The notes: generated by a model from the sequence alone, not told the origin. A DNA stretch of 64,000 nt from JAZNQL01 sp045531205 (GCA_045531205.1 JAZSDN010000042.1:47166-111165), one strand, 5' to 3'. Numbered from the stretch's first letter, positions 53,166 to 62,057 are shown. Program-made: numbers and translations.

Positions 53166-54371
53166 TTAATTCATGTAAGCATATATATATATTTCTTTAA
53201 ATAAATTGCTCCATAGGTTTGAATTCTTAGCTAAAACATCTGGATTTTCTGTTTTTTCATCAAGAATTATTGAAACTAGTTTAGAGCCAATCGCTTTCCA
53301 CACATCTATTGGATGTTTCTTCCAACAGTAGCTGTTTGTGGAACTATCGACTTGCACTAATGCACGGAAAGAACCGATCAAAGGATACATTAAGCCCTTT
53401 GGAATAATGTATTGCAAATCATTTTGACCGAACATTGTTTTTCCAACTACTTTGCCTTCATCATATCTTGAATATTTACGAGTACCATATCTACGATTAG
53501 TACTATTAGTTGTAGCTGCAAATTCTTGCTCGACAGTCTCCCATAAAGCAAAAATATCTTTGATAATAGGTTTCATATTTTTAATCATGTTATCCCTATT
53601 TATTTTTTGTCTATCCTTATCCTTGCTATCCATATTAAGAAATTTTCTTAGAGTTGCCTCTTTACCGGAATAGCACTGTATAGGTTGCTGTTCACTTAAA
53701 GTACCTTCGGATGTTCTATAAGGATACATTGTTTGACTGAACATAGCTATAATAGCAATAATTTCTCGTATATCAATAGGTACGATATCATTATCATTGT
53801 AATGTTCATTCATCTTATATTGAATTCGTCCAGCAAAATCTAGTTCTGAAAAAGCAGATTTTATTTCATCAAAGCTCTTTTCTAATTCTGCAATAGATTT
53901 TAAATCAACTTGAACTGATGTATTTCTTGCTGCAGCCAATTCTACCGGCGAAGTTATACCCGTGAATATTTCGAAGAAAACATATCTATTCTCACTGATT
54001 GAATGTTTAAGATTTTCTTGAAGAATTGCTCTTAATGTATGACCGCCATCAATATTTCCATGGATTGTAGAATCCTCCAAAAATATTTGTAATTCCTTTG
54101 TTGAATTATCATACTTTACATCTTGAGCGGAAATAAGTACTCCTCTATTTAATTCGTGAAAATTTGAATTATCTCTCAAACTTTCTATAATCTTTCGAGC
54201 TACATTTGTAGACATTTTCTGCTCACGCGGATTCGTTACAAACCAATCATTAATTTCTTGAGGTATACTATTTGCCTTGACATAACAAACATATTTTGTA
54301 TGTCCCTCGGTTGCCCCTGTTGGGTCTTCCATCTTTTTAAATGCTTTTGCGATAAGTTTAATTTCTTGCAT
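53166..54371 (-). CDS. AIPR-like (abortive infection) protein
   Basis: 401 residues from MQEIKLIAKAFKKM; AAAGGAG 9 bases before ATG 54371 sets the start. The core ELNRGVLISAQDV and NIDGGHTLRAIL match the AIPR pattern (NRG...DGGHT). AIPR proteins are linked to abortive phage infection and restriction-like loci. Last gene of element 1 before its right end. Confidence 0.65.
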   Translation of the reverse strand: MQEIKLIAKAFKKMEDPTGATEGHTKYVCYVKANSIPQEINDWFVTNPREQKMSTNVARKIIESLRDNSNFHELNRGVLISAQDVKYDNSTKELQIFLEDSTIHGNIDGGHTLRAILQENLKHSISENRYVFFEIFTGITSPVELAAARNTSVQVDLKSIAELEKSFDEIKSAFSELDFAGRIQYKMNEHYNDNDIVPIDIREIIAIIAMFSQTMYPYRTSEGTLSEQQPIQCYSGKEATLRKFLNMDSKDKDRQKINRDNMIKNMKPIIKDIFALWETVEQEFAATTNSTNRRYGTRKYSRYDEGKVVGKTMFGQNDLQYIIPKGLMYPLIGSFRALVQVDSSTNSYCWKKHPIDVWKAIGSKLVSIILDEKTENPDVLAKNSNLWSNLFKEIYIYAYMN

Positions 54372-54757
54372 ATCCAAATCTCCTTTAAAATAAAAAATTT
54401 CTGTATCATGCAGAATGGCATAAACACAGAAATACTTATCGCGCATCATATTCTATGAAAACCACATCTGCAAAGAGATACTGGAGTTTAAACAGACAAA
54501 ATCGTCTGTAAACTACACTATCATTATAGCATTTATATCTAAATATGTCAAGAATAAAACATGTTAATTGATATCATAATTTAATTTTTAATTCCGCTTT
54601 TCTTTGTTTAAGGCGTGCCATATTTTAGTATGGCGGTTAAACTATGATTTGCCGTAATTGGTTCAAAAATGTTTTATATGGCTTTTAAGAATAATTCTCG
54701 ACTAATTCCACTTTAATTCATTCTATCGTCTTACACGGGCAATTCCGTTTGTTCTAT

Positions 54758-54786
54758 TTGCAATTTCACTAAATCTATGTTATACT
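54758..54786 (+). promoter_or_regulatory. Outward promoter at the right end of element 1
   Basis: TTGCAA at 54758-54763, 17-base spacer, TATACT at 54781-54786. It points at the core and the tRNA-Trp at 55013 and could drive that tRNA. Confidence 0.7.
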
Positions 54787-54823
54787 TAAATAACGTTAAG
54801 TGTGTCGATTTTTTGGCAGTTGG

Positions 54824-54869
54824 GCATCAAATTTGCAGAGAATTTTCAATAGCATCAATAAAGCATCAA
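54824..54869 (+). repeat. Three GCATCAA repeats, right arm of element 1
   Basis: At 54824-54830, 54852-54858 and 54863-54869, same motif as in the left arm. Likely integrase arm-type sites. Confidence 0.6.
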
Positions 54870-54942
54870 AAGGCACGAGGTTCAAAAGAGCGAGTGCCAC
54901 AAATGGCTCAACAGTGGGAATAATTTGAACGGTCTTTTAAAG

Positions 54943-54968
54943 TTTGGAGTGTCTCCAAAGCCGTGTCC
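54943..54968 (+). other. Candidate attachment core between elements 1 and 2
   Basis: TTTGGAG-N3-CTCCAAA inverted repeat followed by GCCGTGTCC. Matches the tRNA-Trp anticodon-arm sequence of the left core. 45 bases further is the upstream region of the second tRNA-Trp. Confidence 0.6.
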
Positions 54969-55012
54969 CTATGTTCGTATGGTAACTCAATAAAACTTAA
55001 TATTTGCTGTTT

Positions 55013-55088
55013 AGGGGTATAGCTCAGTTGGTAGAGCATCGGTCTCCAAAACCGTGTGTCGTGGGTTCAAATCCTACTGCCCCTGCCA
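55013..55088 (+). tRNA. tRNA-Trp (CCA), copy 2
   Basis: 76 nt: acceptor AGGGGTA/TGCCCCT, D arm AGCTCAGTTGGTAGAGC, anticodon loop CTCCAAA, T arm GTGGG TTCAAAT CCTAC, encoded CCA. Canonical in all arms. Its D arm resembles the broken host tRNA at 20688. Confidence 0.95.
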
Positions 55089-55093
55089 TACAA

Positions 55094-55130
55094 AGTGGCT
55101 CAAACACTGTGTTTGAGCCACTTCTTATTT
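55094..55130 (+). terminator. Terminator after tRNA-Trp copy 2
   Basis: Perfect 12-bp stem AGTGGCTCAAAC/GTTTGAGCCACT (55094-55105, 55111-55122), then TCTTATTTTTT. Confidence 0.9.
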
Positions 55131-55464
55131 TTTAATCATTAAAAATTTTTGTGTTTCAAAATCAAATTTCAGAGCATCAATTTTGAATTTTAGTATTTTT
55201 AAATTATATTTTTGATGACGGCGCATGGTCTTGAGACTCAAATAATCACGCCCGAAATGAGCATCAATTTCGCATACGGTCGCATCCGTTTCGGAGCGTT
55301 CCGTCTGCTACATCATCATTTTAGCATCACTTGATTTCGTCAATTCTATCAATTTCGCCTGTAGAGAACAATTCTGCAAGAATATTTTTCAATTCTCGCA
55401 GAATATTTTTTACCCAAAATTAAAATCTCTTTTCTTTGTTTATGCGTATCAAATTTTGATACAA
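55131..55464. other. Non-coding left-arm region of element 2
   Basis: Gene-free. GCATCA repeats at 55174, 55261 and 55324 with the same spacing pattern as in element 1. Long near-identity with 20975-21130. A boundary motif lies at 55429-55462. Confidence 0.55.
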
Positions 55465-56334
55465 TTATATTCTGTATTCTAAGTAATCAATAAACTTCTT
55501 AACTGCCAGTGGAAGCTTTGCTTTTTCTCTGTATGCTATGCCTATTTTTCTGTATGCAGGAACATCAAGCTCCTTTGCAACAATTTTATAAGGTATTCTG
55601 TGAAGAATAAGTTGTGGCAGTATTGCAATGCCAAGACCGCCTTCAACCATCGACATAACGGCATAATCATCCCAAGTTGTAAAATGCACATTGGGGGTTA
55701 TGTTGTTTCTTTCAAATATTTCTGAGATTTCCGCTTTTGCTCCTTTTTCCAAAAGCATAAACGGATAATCGCATAATGCTTTTACAGGAAATTTATCACA
55801 TTCAGCAAGCGGATGATTTTCCGGTAAAACAACAAGCAATTTATCTTCTTCCAAAAATATTGTTTCAAATTCTTCTGTTGTAGGGAGTCTTAAAAAACCT
55901 AAATCAACTCTGCCTGTCTTTATCCATTCTTCAATTTCGGTATAATCTCCGAGCAGAAGCTCGTAGTCTATATTGGGGTAGTCCTTTTGAAATTCTTTTA
56001 TAATCTTTGGCAGCCAATGTGTCGCAACAGATGAAAATGTACCTATGCGTATAAGTCCTGATCCAAGTCCGTTTATTTCATCAACCTGCTCCTGTAAACG
56101 ATTAAATTCATTACATACGCTCTGTGCAATAGGAAGTATTTTCATTCCGTCAGAGGTCAGTTTTACCCCTGTTCGATTTCTTTCAAGCAATGACACATTC
56201 CATTCTTTTTCTAAATCATTTATCATACGGCTTATGCCTGATTGAGAATAATTTAATATTTCTGCTGCCTTTGTAAAGCTCCCGTATTCCACCGTTCTAA
56301 TAAATGCCAAATATTTCTGTATATTCATATCCAT
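55465..56334 (-). CDS. LysR-family regulator
   Basis: 289 residues. HTH in GSFTKAAEILNYSQSGISRMINDLE near residues 18-42; then the usual LysR effector domain (IRIGTFSSVATHWLP). Divergent from an EamA transporter gene, which it probably controls. AGAGGTAAC before the ATG. Confidence 0.93.
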   Translation of the reverse strand: MDMNIQKYLAFIRTVEYGSFTKAAEILNYSQSGISRMINDLEKEWNVSLLERNRTGVKLTSDGMKILPIAQSVCNEFNRLQEQVDEINGLGSGLIRIGTFSSVATHWLPKIIKEFQKDYPNIDYELLLGDYTEIEEWIKTGRVDLGFLRLPTTEEFETIFLEEDKLLVVLPENHPLAECDKFPVKALCDYPFMLLEKGAKAEISEIFERNNITPNVHFTTWDDYAVMSMVEGGLGIAILPQLILHRIPYKIVAKELDVPAYRKIGIAYREKAKLPLAVKKFIDYLEYRI

Positions 56335-56387
56335 TTCTGTTACCTCTTGTATCTGTTTTTGTAATGCTAACTATGAAATATATTCGC

Positions 56388-56416
56388 TTGTGTAATGTAT
56401 GAATATATGATATACT
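56388..56416 (+). promoter_or_regulatory. Promoter of the EamA transporter gene
   Basis: TTGTGT at 56388-56393, 17-base spacer, TATACT at 56411-56416, in the divergent gap where a LysR protein would bind. Confidence 0.6.
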
Positions 56417-56453
56417 ATTTGCAGAAAAAAGTCAATAACAGGTGGTTTACAAA

Positions 56454-57302
56454 ATGAAAACAGCATATTTTAAGTACATATTTGCATTATTACTCTTTGG
56501 CTCAAACGGAATTGTGGCAAGTTTCATTGATTTAAGCAGTTATGAAATTGTACTTCTCCGAACACTTATAGGCAGTTTATTACTGATAGCAATTTTCTTT
56601 TTAACAAGAGAAAAACTGACATTTTATAGACACAAAAGTCAATTTGTCTGTTTAGCTTTATCGGGTGTTGCTATGGGGGCAAGCTGGGTATTTTTATATG
56701 AAGCATATAGTCAAATCGGTGTTAGTCTTGCTTCGCTCACATATTATTGCGGTCCGGTTATTGTGATGATGCTGTCCCCAATATTATTCAAAGAGAAATT
56801 AACTAAAACCAAAATAATTAGCTTTGTTTCGGTGCTTGTCGGTATATTCCTTGTAAACGGTACAGCCTTCAATAACGACAAAAATATGTGGGGAATTTTT
56901 TGCGGATTAATGTCTGCTCTCTGTTACTCATTTATGGTTATATTCAATAAAAAAGCAAGGGACATAACAGGGCTTGAAAATTCCATGTTACAGCTTTTCA
57001 TCAGCTTTATTACCGTTGCAATTTTTGTTTTAATAAAGCAAGGATGTAACATTCAGATACCTCAATCAAGTATAATTCCGATATTTATTTTAGGTATTAT
57101 AAATACAGGCATAGGTTGTTATTTTTATTTTTCATCTATCGGCAGATTGCCCGTTCAAACGGTTGCAATTTGCGGATATTTAGAGCCACTATCTGCCGTT
57201 ATATTTTCTGTGATATTCTTAAAAGAAATAATGCTACCGATACAGGTTATCGGAGCAATTCTTATTATAGGTGGAGCGATATATGGGGAATTGAGACAAT
57301 AA
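56454..57302 (+). CDS. EamA/DMT-family transporter
   Basis: 282 residues from MKTAYFKYIFALL; AGGTGG 8 bases before ATG 56454 favours this start. Ten membrane segments in two EamA halves (FALLLFGSNGIVASFI; later GIINTGIGCYFYFSSIGRLP). Predicted small-metabolite exporter; substrate unknown. Confidence 0.9.
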   Translation: MKTAYFKYIFALLLFGSNGIVASFIDLSSYEIVLLRTLIGSLLLIAIFFLTREKLTFYRHKSQFVCLALSGVAMGASWVFLYEAYSQIGVSLASLTYYCGPVIVMMLSPILFKEKLTKTKIISFVSVLVGIFLVNGTAFNNDKNMWGIFCGLMSALCYSFMVIFNKKARDITGLENSMLQLFISFITVAIFVLIKQGCNIQIPQSSIIPIFILGIINTGIGCYFYFSSIGRLPVQTVAICGYLEPLSAVIFSVIFLKEIMLPIQVIGAILIIGGAIYGELRQ

Positions 57303-57345
57303 CCGCAACAATTTCCTTTTCTTTGTTTATGCGTATCAAATTTTG

Positions 57346-57384
57346 ATACCCCTGAGAGTGATTTAATTTCATTCTCAGGGGTAT
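57346..57384 (-). terminator. Terminator of integrase 2
   Basis: Perfect 12-bp stem ATACCCCTGAGA/TCTCAGGGGTAT (57346-57357, 57373-57384), 18 bases after the integrase stop on the minus strand. Confidence 0.7.
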
Positions 57385-57401
57385 TCTATTCTGCGGTTTC
57401 G

Positions 57402-58616
57402 TCATATCTCGAATCCGTCTGTGATTCCGGTCAGCCTTGAGGTATCCTTTTTTACATAGTACCTTTCGGTTATCTCTGTAGTAGTGTGTCCGAGGATGTC
57501 GGCTACCGCTTTTATGTTTAGTGTCTTTATGCTTCCGTCAGCACACTTTGTTCCGTTGATTAGCTTGGTGGCGAAGGTGTGTCTGAATGCATGGAGTCCC
57601 TTTGTTTCTATTCCTGCAGCATCTTCTATTCTATATAGTCGTTTTCGTAGGTTAGTTGGGTTTGCATAGTCACCGTTGGCATCGCACACCAGTGGAGTGT
57701 CTTCGCCGAAGTAGTACTCTTTTCGCAGGTCGAGTATCATTTCTATTGCCGTGCCGTTTAGCGGTACGACTCGTTTGCTTGTGGTGGTTTTGGTTTTACC
57801 TACTTTTTTAACTTTACCGCCTATGAGCTTGGTTCCGTCTCTTTGGTCGACTAATTTTACCGCTTGTCTTATTGTCATTGTTTTATTCTCAAGGTCTATA
57901 TCACTGTTTAGTAACCCCAGAAGTTCGCCTATTCGCAGTCCAGTGTTGAGCATCAGGATGTAGGCTCCTGCCTGTTGATATACCCTATTGCCTGTGGAGT
58001 GTGTTCGGAAGGCTTCGGCTTTGAATTTTTCAAGCTCCTCATCTGTGAAGACTTCGATGGTTTCGCATTCCGGCAGGTCTTCCTTTCCTTGTGCTGACAG
58101 GAAGTTTGCTTTTTTCATCATCTCCACATTGTCCATGGGATTCTTATGTATCCGTTCTTCTACATATAGGTTTCTATAGTATTCGTTTAGGAGTACATAT
58201 GCTTTCTTTACCAGTGAGTATGACCTCCCGAGGTACATCCAGTGATTGAGCATCGCCTTGACATCGGCAGGAGTTATATCTCCGACTACCTTATCGCCGA
58301 GCAGTGGGTAGATTTGGCACCTCGCTGTTCCTTCGAGTCTGTCGTAGCTTGTTTGCTCGACTGATGGGAATTTTACTGTTTCCAGCCAATTCTGCAGGCT
58401 ATCTTTTAGTAGTTTCTTGCTTTCATCTGTATCCTCAATGGCTTTTTCGAATTCTGCTATATAAGCGGTGATTTTCTTGTTAGCTTCTTGCTTAGTTGTA
58501 CCTGAGAAGCATTTCCTTTTACGTTCGCCTTGCTCGTCCATGTACCACACGACACCGCCCCAACGACCGTCTGTTCTCTTAAACACATTTCCGTTTGTAA
58601 GTAGCTTCTTACGCAT
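57402..58616 (-). CDS. Tyrosine integrase of element 2
   Basis: 404 residues, same length and architecture as integrase 1, nearly identical over the first 38 residues and at the C-terminus (DTSRL-GITDGFEI). Catalytic residues in LNTGLRIGELLG, LHAFRHTFATKL and ILGHTTTEITERYY. Likely recognises the same tRNA-Trp core, which would explain tandem integration. Confidence 0.93.
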   Translation of the reverse strand: MRKKLLTNGNVFKRTDGRWGGVVWYMDEQGERKRKCFSGTTKQEANKKITAYIAEFEKAIEDTDESKKLLKDSLQNWLETVKFPSVEQTSYDRLEGTARCQIYPLLGDKVVGDITPADVKAMLNHWMYLGRSYSLVKKAYVLLNEYYRNLYVEERIHKNPMDNVEMMKKANFLSAQGKEDLPECETIEVFTDEELEKFKAEAFRTHSTGNRVYQQAGAYILMLNTGLRIGELLGLLNSDIDLENKTMTIRQAVKLVDQRDGTKLIGGKVKKVGKTKTTTSKRVVPLNGTAIEMILDLRKEYYFGEDTPLVCDANGDYANPTNLRKRLYRIEDAAGIETKGLHAFRHTFATKLINGTKCADGSIKTLNIKAVADILGHTTTEITERYYVKKDTSRLTGITDGFEI

Positions 58617-58750
58617 TATCTCACTTCCTTTATTACGTATTACCTTTTTGGCAACACAAACATACTACACAAGAGAGTGAAAGTCTACGAAGTTTTTTCA
58701 AAGTCCTTTTCTTTGGTTAAGGCGTATCATATTTTGATATAGAATATAAA

Positions 58751-58780
58751 ATCCGCCGAGGATTTGACTCCCCGGCGGAT
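58751..58780 (-). terminator. Terminator of the DUF4870-like gene
   Basis: ATCCGCCG/CGGCGGAT stem (58751-58758, 58773-58780), T-rich on the minus strand. Confidence 0.8.
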
Positions 58781-58790
58781 GAAATATGTA

Positions 58791-59321
58791 TTATTTCAAA
58801 ATCTTAAACTTACCGATCAGCGGAAGCTCTTTTGCTTTGCCTGTTGCCGCATTGATAATGCCGATGATTGCAAGAACTGTAATCACAATGCTTACAAGAC
58901 CGATAATGCTTACCAGAAAATACAATCTCCACGAAATTGCAAGGATGATTGAACTTAAAATACTGTACGCAATTCCGTAAAGGATAGATGCAATGAGCAG
59001 CACCAAGCCCTGATTTGCGTGGTATCTTGCAAACTTCGACTGCTTTGCCGCAAAAATCGGGATAAGCACCAATGGTCCGAAATACGCAAGTATTGCCATT
59101 GCTTTGTTGGAAGTAATGTCCTGTGCATCAAAGTCCGCTGTTGTGTCCGCTGTGTTATTCAGGTTCTGAATCTTTTGTGAAAAATCGTTTTGTGGAGGCT
59201 GTGATGCAGGCTGTGCCTGCTGTGCGTTATTCTCCACTTTCGTTTCTACTGCTGCGCCGCATCCCTGACAGAATTTTACGCCGTCCTGAACCTGCGCTCC
59301 GCATTTACCGCAATATGTCAT
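58791..59321 (-). CDS. Zinc-ribbon membrane protein with DUF4870-like domain
   Basis: 176 residues. N-terminal zinc ribbon (CGKCG, CQGCG), Gln/Pro-rich linker, then three or four membrane segments with ILAYFGPLVLIPIFAAKQS and FARYHANQGLVLLI, typical of DUF4870/Tic20-like proteins. Function unknown. Confidence 0.85.
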   Translation of the reverse strand: MTYCGKCGAQVQDGVKFCQGCGAAVETKVENNAQQAQPASQPPQNDFSQKIQNLNNTADTTADFDAQDITSNKAMAILAYFGPLVLIPIFAAKQSKFARYHANQGLVLLIASILYGIAYSILSSIILAISWRLYFLVSIIGLVSIVITVLAIIGIINAATGKAKELPLIGKFKILK

Positions 59322-59335
59322 AATTGATTCCTCCT

Positions 59336-59719
59336 TTACTTTTCATCCATTCTTACGAGATACTGACAATAACAATATACATTCTGAATTTTCTTTGCTT
59401 CAACACCGTCATCCGCATGGATAAGCGGCTGAGTTTCCGAAGGCGCAATATAGAGCTTGAAAACAATGCCCTGTTGTCCCGGTCTCATATTTCTGATTTT
59501 TTTGTATTCTACCTTCTTATTCGGTACACCTATGTAATTGAAAATGATTGATTCAATTTCAGGATTGGAAAAGCATTTCAGCAAATCATCCTCTGCATGG
59601 CAGTCTATAATGTGTCCTGCCTCCTCGAAAGAGATGTTATAACACTTGAACTCTCCTTCGTTTATAACTGACATCATACTGCTGTTATCAAGCAGTAAAA
59701 AGGGTAAATTTTTATTCAT
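59336..59719 (-). CDS. DUF1874-like (STIV B116/YddF) protein
   Basis: 127 residues from MNKNLPFLLLDNSS; AAGGAGG 9 bases before ATG 59719 sets the start. IESIIFNYIGVPNKKVEYKK and GQQGIVFKLYIAPSE follow the DUF1874 pattern (LLG..V..NR...GDKAIVFKL). The family includes viral ring nucleases (AcrIII-1) and ICEBs1 YddF. The active-site His position (GHES-like) reads FSNPE here, so nuclease activity is doubtful. Confidence 0.55.
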   Translation of the reverse strand: MNKNLPFLLLDNSSMMSVINEGEFKCYNISFEEAGHIIDCHAEDDLLKCFSNPEIESIIFNYIGVPNKKVEYKKIRNMRPGQQGIVFKLYIAPSETQPLIHADDGVEAKKIQNVYCYCQYLVRMDEK

Positions 59720-59739
59720 ACAATGTGCCTCCTTCAAAT

Positions 59740-60678
59740 TTAATTAAAATAACTTTCCAAATCCGGCAGCTCGCTTAAGTGATCCACCGTAACCGTTCCG
59801 TCTGCGAAGGACATACTGAGATATAGTTTTCCGTCAGTTGCCCACCAGCCGTTCATATCGAGCATCTCCTGCTCGGTCATACCCATATCGTAGAAGTCCT
59901 GAAATTTATATCCGTCTTTTTTCAGGTCTTCAATCCACGAAAACATTTCATCAGCGTTTGTTCCGCTTATCTCGGTGCGGTATGAGGCAACGGACTTTGC
60001 CTCGCCTCCGGGATATTTGCGTAATTTTTTCGGCCAACCGTTATTTTGCTTTTCGGCATCTTTATTGATACCTTCTATATTTTCAAGAAGTCCCATCAAT
60101 CCTTCGCCGTCTTTATCTCCGGTAATGGAGGAAAAGACTGCCGCAATTCCGCCCGGCTCATCTGCATCTGCATTCTTTGAAAGAAAGTTAATAAATCCTC
60201 CTGCCGCAATTCCTATAATAAGGCTTATCACAAGCCCGATTGCCGCCATAATCAGCGTTGCTCTTGCAAGTGAGCGTTTGCATAGCTTTCTGCATCCGCC
60301 GCACGCCCAGATGATAACAAGCAAGATGCCGACTATCGGAATACACATCAGAAGCATAATTCCGATAAAGCCCCAAGCCGAAATCGGCTCGTATTTTGTG
60401 CCTTTTATATCACTATCCAAAATTTCTCTCGGCAGAGGCGGCGGTGTGTATGCCGTCTGCTGTGGTGGCTGCTGCTGTGGCGGTATGTACTGCTGTTGCT
60501 GCTCCGGCTGTGCCTGAACCATTACAGGCTCTTTCACAACCTTTTCCTCGGCAGGTATTTCTTCCTTAACCGCAGGAGCTTCGGCAGGTGCACCTTCCGG
60601 CACTTTTGTTCCGCAGCCTGTGCAGAACATCAAGCTGTCAGTAAGCTCCATGCCGCATCCGGTACAAAACTTTGCCAT
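59740..60678 (-). CDS. Zinc-ribbon membrane protein
   Basis: 312 residues. Two N-terminal CxxC pairs (CTGCG), a long Pro/Gln/Glu linker, two membrane segments (about 105-128 and 140-170), and an outside C-terminal domain of about 140 residues without a recognised fold. Same build as its neighbours, suggesting a shared envelope role. Confidence 0.7.
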   Translation of the reverse strand: MAKFCTGCGMELTDSLMFCTGCGTKVPEGAPAEAPAVKEEIPAEEKVVKEPVMVQAQPEQQQQYIPPQQQPPQQTAYTPPPLPREILDSDIKGTKYEPISAWGFIGIMLLMCIPIVGILLVIIWACGGCRKLCKRSLARATLIMAAIGLVISLIIGIAAGGFINFLSKNADADEPGGIAAVFSSITGDKDGEGLMGLLENIEGINKDAEKQNNGWPKKLRKYPGGEAKSVASYRTEISGTNADEMFSWIEDLKKDGYKFQDFYDMGMTEQEMLDMNGWWATDGKLYLSMSFADGTVTVDHLSELPDLESYFN

Positions 60679-60707
60679 ATTTTCGACCTCCTTTGTAAAA
60701 GGCTTTA

Positions 60708-60747
60708 TGTAGGGAATGGCGGTTTGTCGTAAACGCCAAACCCTACA
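60708..60747. repeat. Inverted repeat between zinc-ribbon and SLH genes
   Basis: TGTAGGG (60708-60714) pairs with CCCTACA (60741-60747) and TGGCG (60717-60721) with CGCCA inside. No T-run; possible small repeat element. Confidence 0.4.
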
Positions 60748-60759
60748 CGATTTATTTTC

Positions 60760-62043
60760 TTATTTCTTCAAATTCTCAACCATTCTCACCGCAATAATAA
60801 GTGCCTGTTCTCTTGTTGCGTTTGCATAGCCTGTTGCTTCTTCTTCAGATGTAATATTTTTAGGTGCGAACTTGCTGTCACCAACGCCGTTGATAATGCC
60901 GTTTGCTACCATAAAGTAAACGCTGTCCTTTGCCCAATCTGAAATATCTGCATCGTCTGCAAAGAGTGCAGGCTTTTCAAAGGAAAGTGCAAACTGACTG
61001 TCGGTTGCCAAAGTCCAATTCGGGATAGACACTTTCTTGAATACTCTTGTGAGCATCGTTGCCGCCTGTTCACGATTTAAGAGGTCGTTTGGTGAATAGG
61101 TTGTAGCAGATGTTCCGTTTACTGCTCCGATGTTATATGCCTTTAAGATTTCAACATCATTTGTATCTGTGAAAGGATTGTTTACTGCCGGAATTGCCGC
61201 ACCGTTTGCAAGTGCTTCATACGCCTTAACTGCAACTGCCGCAAATTCAGCTCTTGTGATGTCCTGAGATAAGTCAACACCTACAAGTACATCAGGAACT
61301 AATCCCATCTGATATGCCGATGTAATTTCTCCAGTTGCCCAATCTGATGTTTCAAGGATTCTTTTTCCGTTCCATTGTCTCCAAGCAGCATTTGAGCCAT
61401 AGCGCGAATGTCCGATAAAGCTCATTCCGTCCTCGCTCATAACAAATTCAAAGTCTCCGCCGTCATTCGGTGGTGTATATGTAGGAGATTCAGCCCACTG
61501 ACCGTAAAGCATATTACCTTGTGCGGTAGCTGTTATTTTTCCCTGGTCGTGAGGATATGTTCCTGTTACTTCGCTGCCATTCTGAATTATGATGATTTCG
61601 CCGTAGTTGGAATCTTCCCATTTACCTGACCAGTTATAATTCCCAACGGCATTTACATTTGCACCTTCAAGAGTATCAGTTGGGAGTGTTCCTGCTGTAA
61701 CGGTAATCGGCACAGAGGTTATGAAGTCTGCATCTGTTGCGTAGGTCTTTGAATATAACCTGACCTCATATTCTCCTGCTTCTACTTCAATATCCAATTC
61801 ATACTCGCTTGTGTTTTTATTCACACGACACCATTTTCCATATTGGTTTGCTGCCGTTCCTTTTTTATAAATTGCGATATACGGATCGGATTCATCGGTA
61901 AGTCCTGTCACGGTCACTTTGATTTTGTCACCATATCCTAATGTTGTTTTATTGACACTTATATTTGCCGCCGCACTAACCGTAAATGTCATAAGCGACA
62001 AGCACATAGTTAGAGTCAACAATATTGACAATAACCTTTTCAT
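60760..62043 (-). CDS. S-layer homology domain protein 1
   Basis: 427 residues. Signal peptide 1-25 (LTMCLSLMTFTVSAAA). N-terminal half of unknown type, perhaps two beta domains. C-terminal SLH motifs: ITRAEFAAVAVKAYEAL through NREQAATMLTRVFK, and DISDWAKDSVYFMVANGIING through TREQALIIAVRMVENL. SLH domains bind secondary wall polymers non-covalently. Confidence 0.9.
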   Translation of the reverse strand: MKRLLSILLTLTMCLSLMTFTVSAAANISVNKTTLGYGDKIKVTVTGLTDESDPYIAIYKKGTAANQYGKWCRVNKNTSEYELDIEVEAGEYEVRLYSKTYATDADFITSVPITVTAGTLPTDTLEGANVNAVGNYNWSGKWEDSNYGEIIIIQNGSEVTGTYPHDQGKITATAQGNMLYGQWAESPTYTPPNDGGDFEFVMSEDGMSFIGHSRYGSNAAWRQWNGKRILETSDWATGEITSAYQMGLVPDVLVGVDLSQDITRAEFAAVAVKAYEALANGAAIPAVNNPFTDTNDVEILKAYNIGAVNGTSATTYSPNDLLNREQAATMLTRVFKKVSIPNWTLATDSQFALSFEKPALFADDADISDWAKDSVYFMVANGIINGVGDSKFAPKNITSEEEATGYANATREQALIIAVRMVENLKK

Positions 62044-62057
62044 ATCTCAAAACCTCC

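Larger units (their letters stand above)
20717..54965. mobile_element. Candidate 34-kb integrative mobilizable element in tRNA-Trp
   Basis: Bounded by the two core copies near 20.72 and 54.95 kb. Contains a tyrosine integrase at the left, excisionase-like and relaxase genes, an IS, and accessory cargo. No type IV secretion genes are seen, so transfer would need a helper. Both ends carry three GCATCA repeats (20910, 20985, 21048; 54824, 54852, 54863), likely integrase arm sites. A different reading would place the ends in the two complete tRNA genes at 20.79 and 55.05 kb. Confidence 0.65.
54951..58741. mobile_element. Left part of a second, related integrative element
   Basis: Repeats the order core, about 45-base spacer, tRNA-Trp, terminator, conserved arm region, integrase. 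The cargo between arm and integrase is a LysR/EamA pair. No further core copy is seen up to 64 kb, so the right end is not located. Confidence 0.55.
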
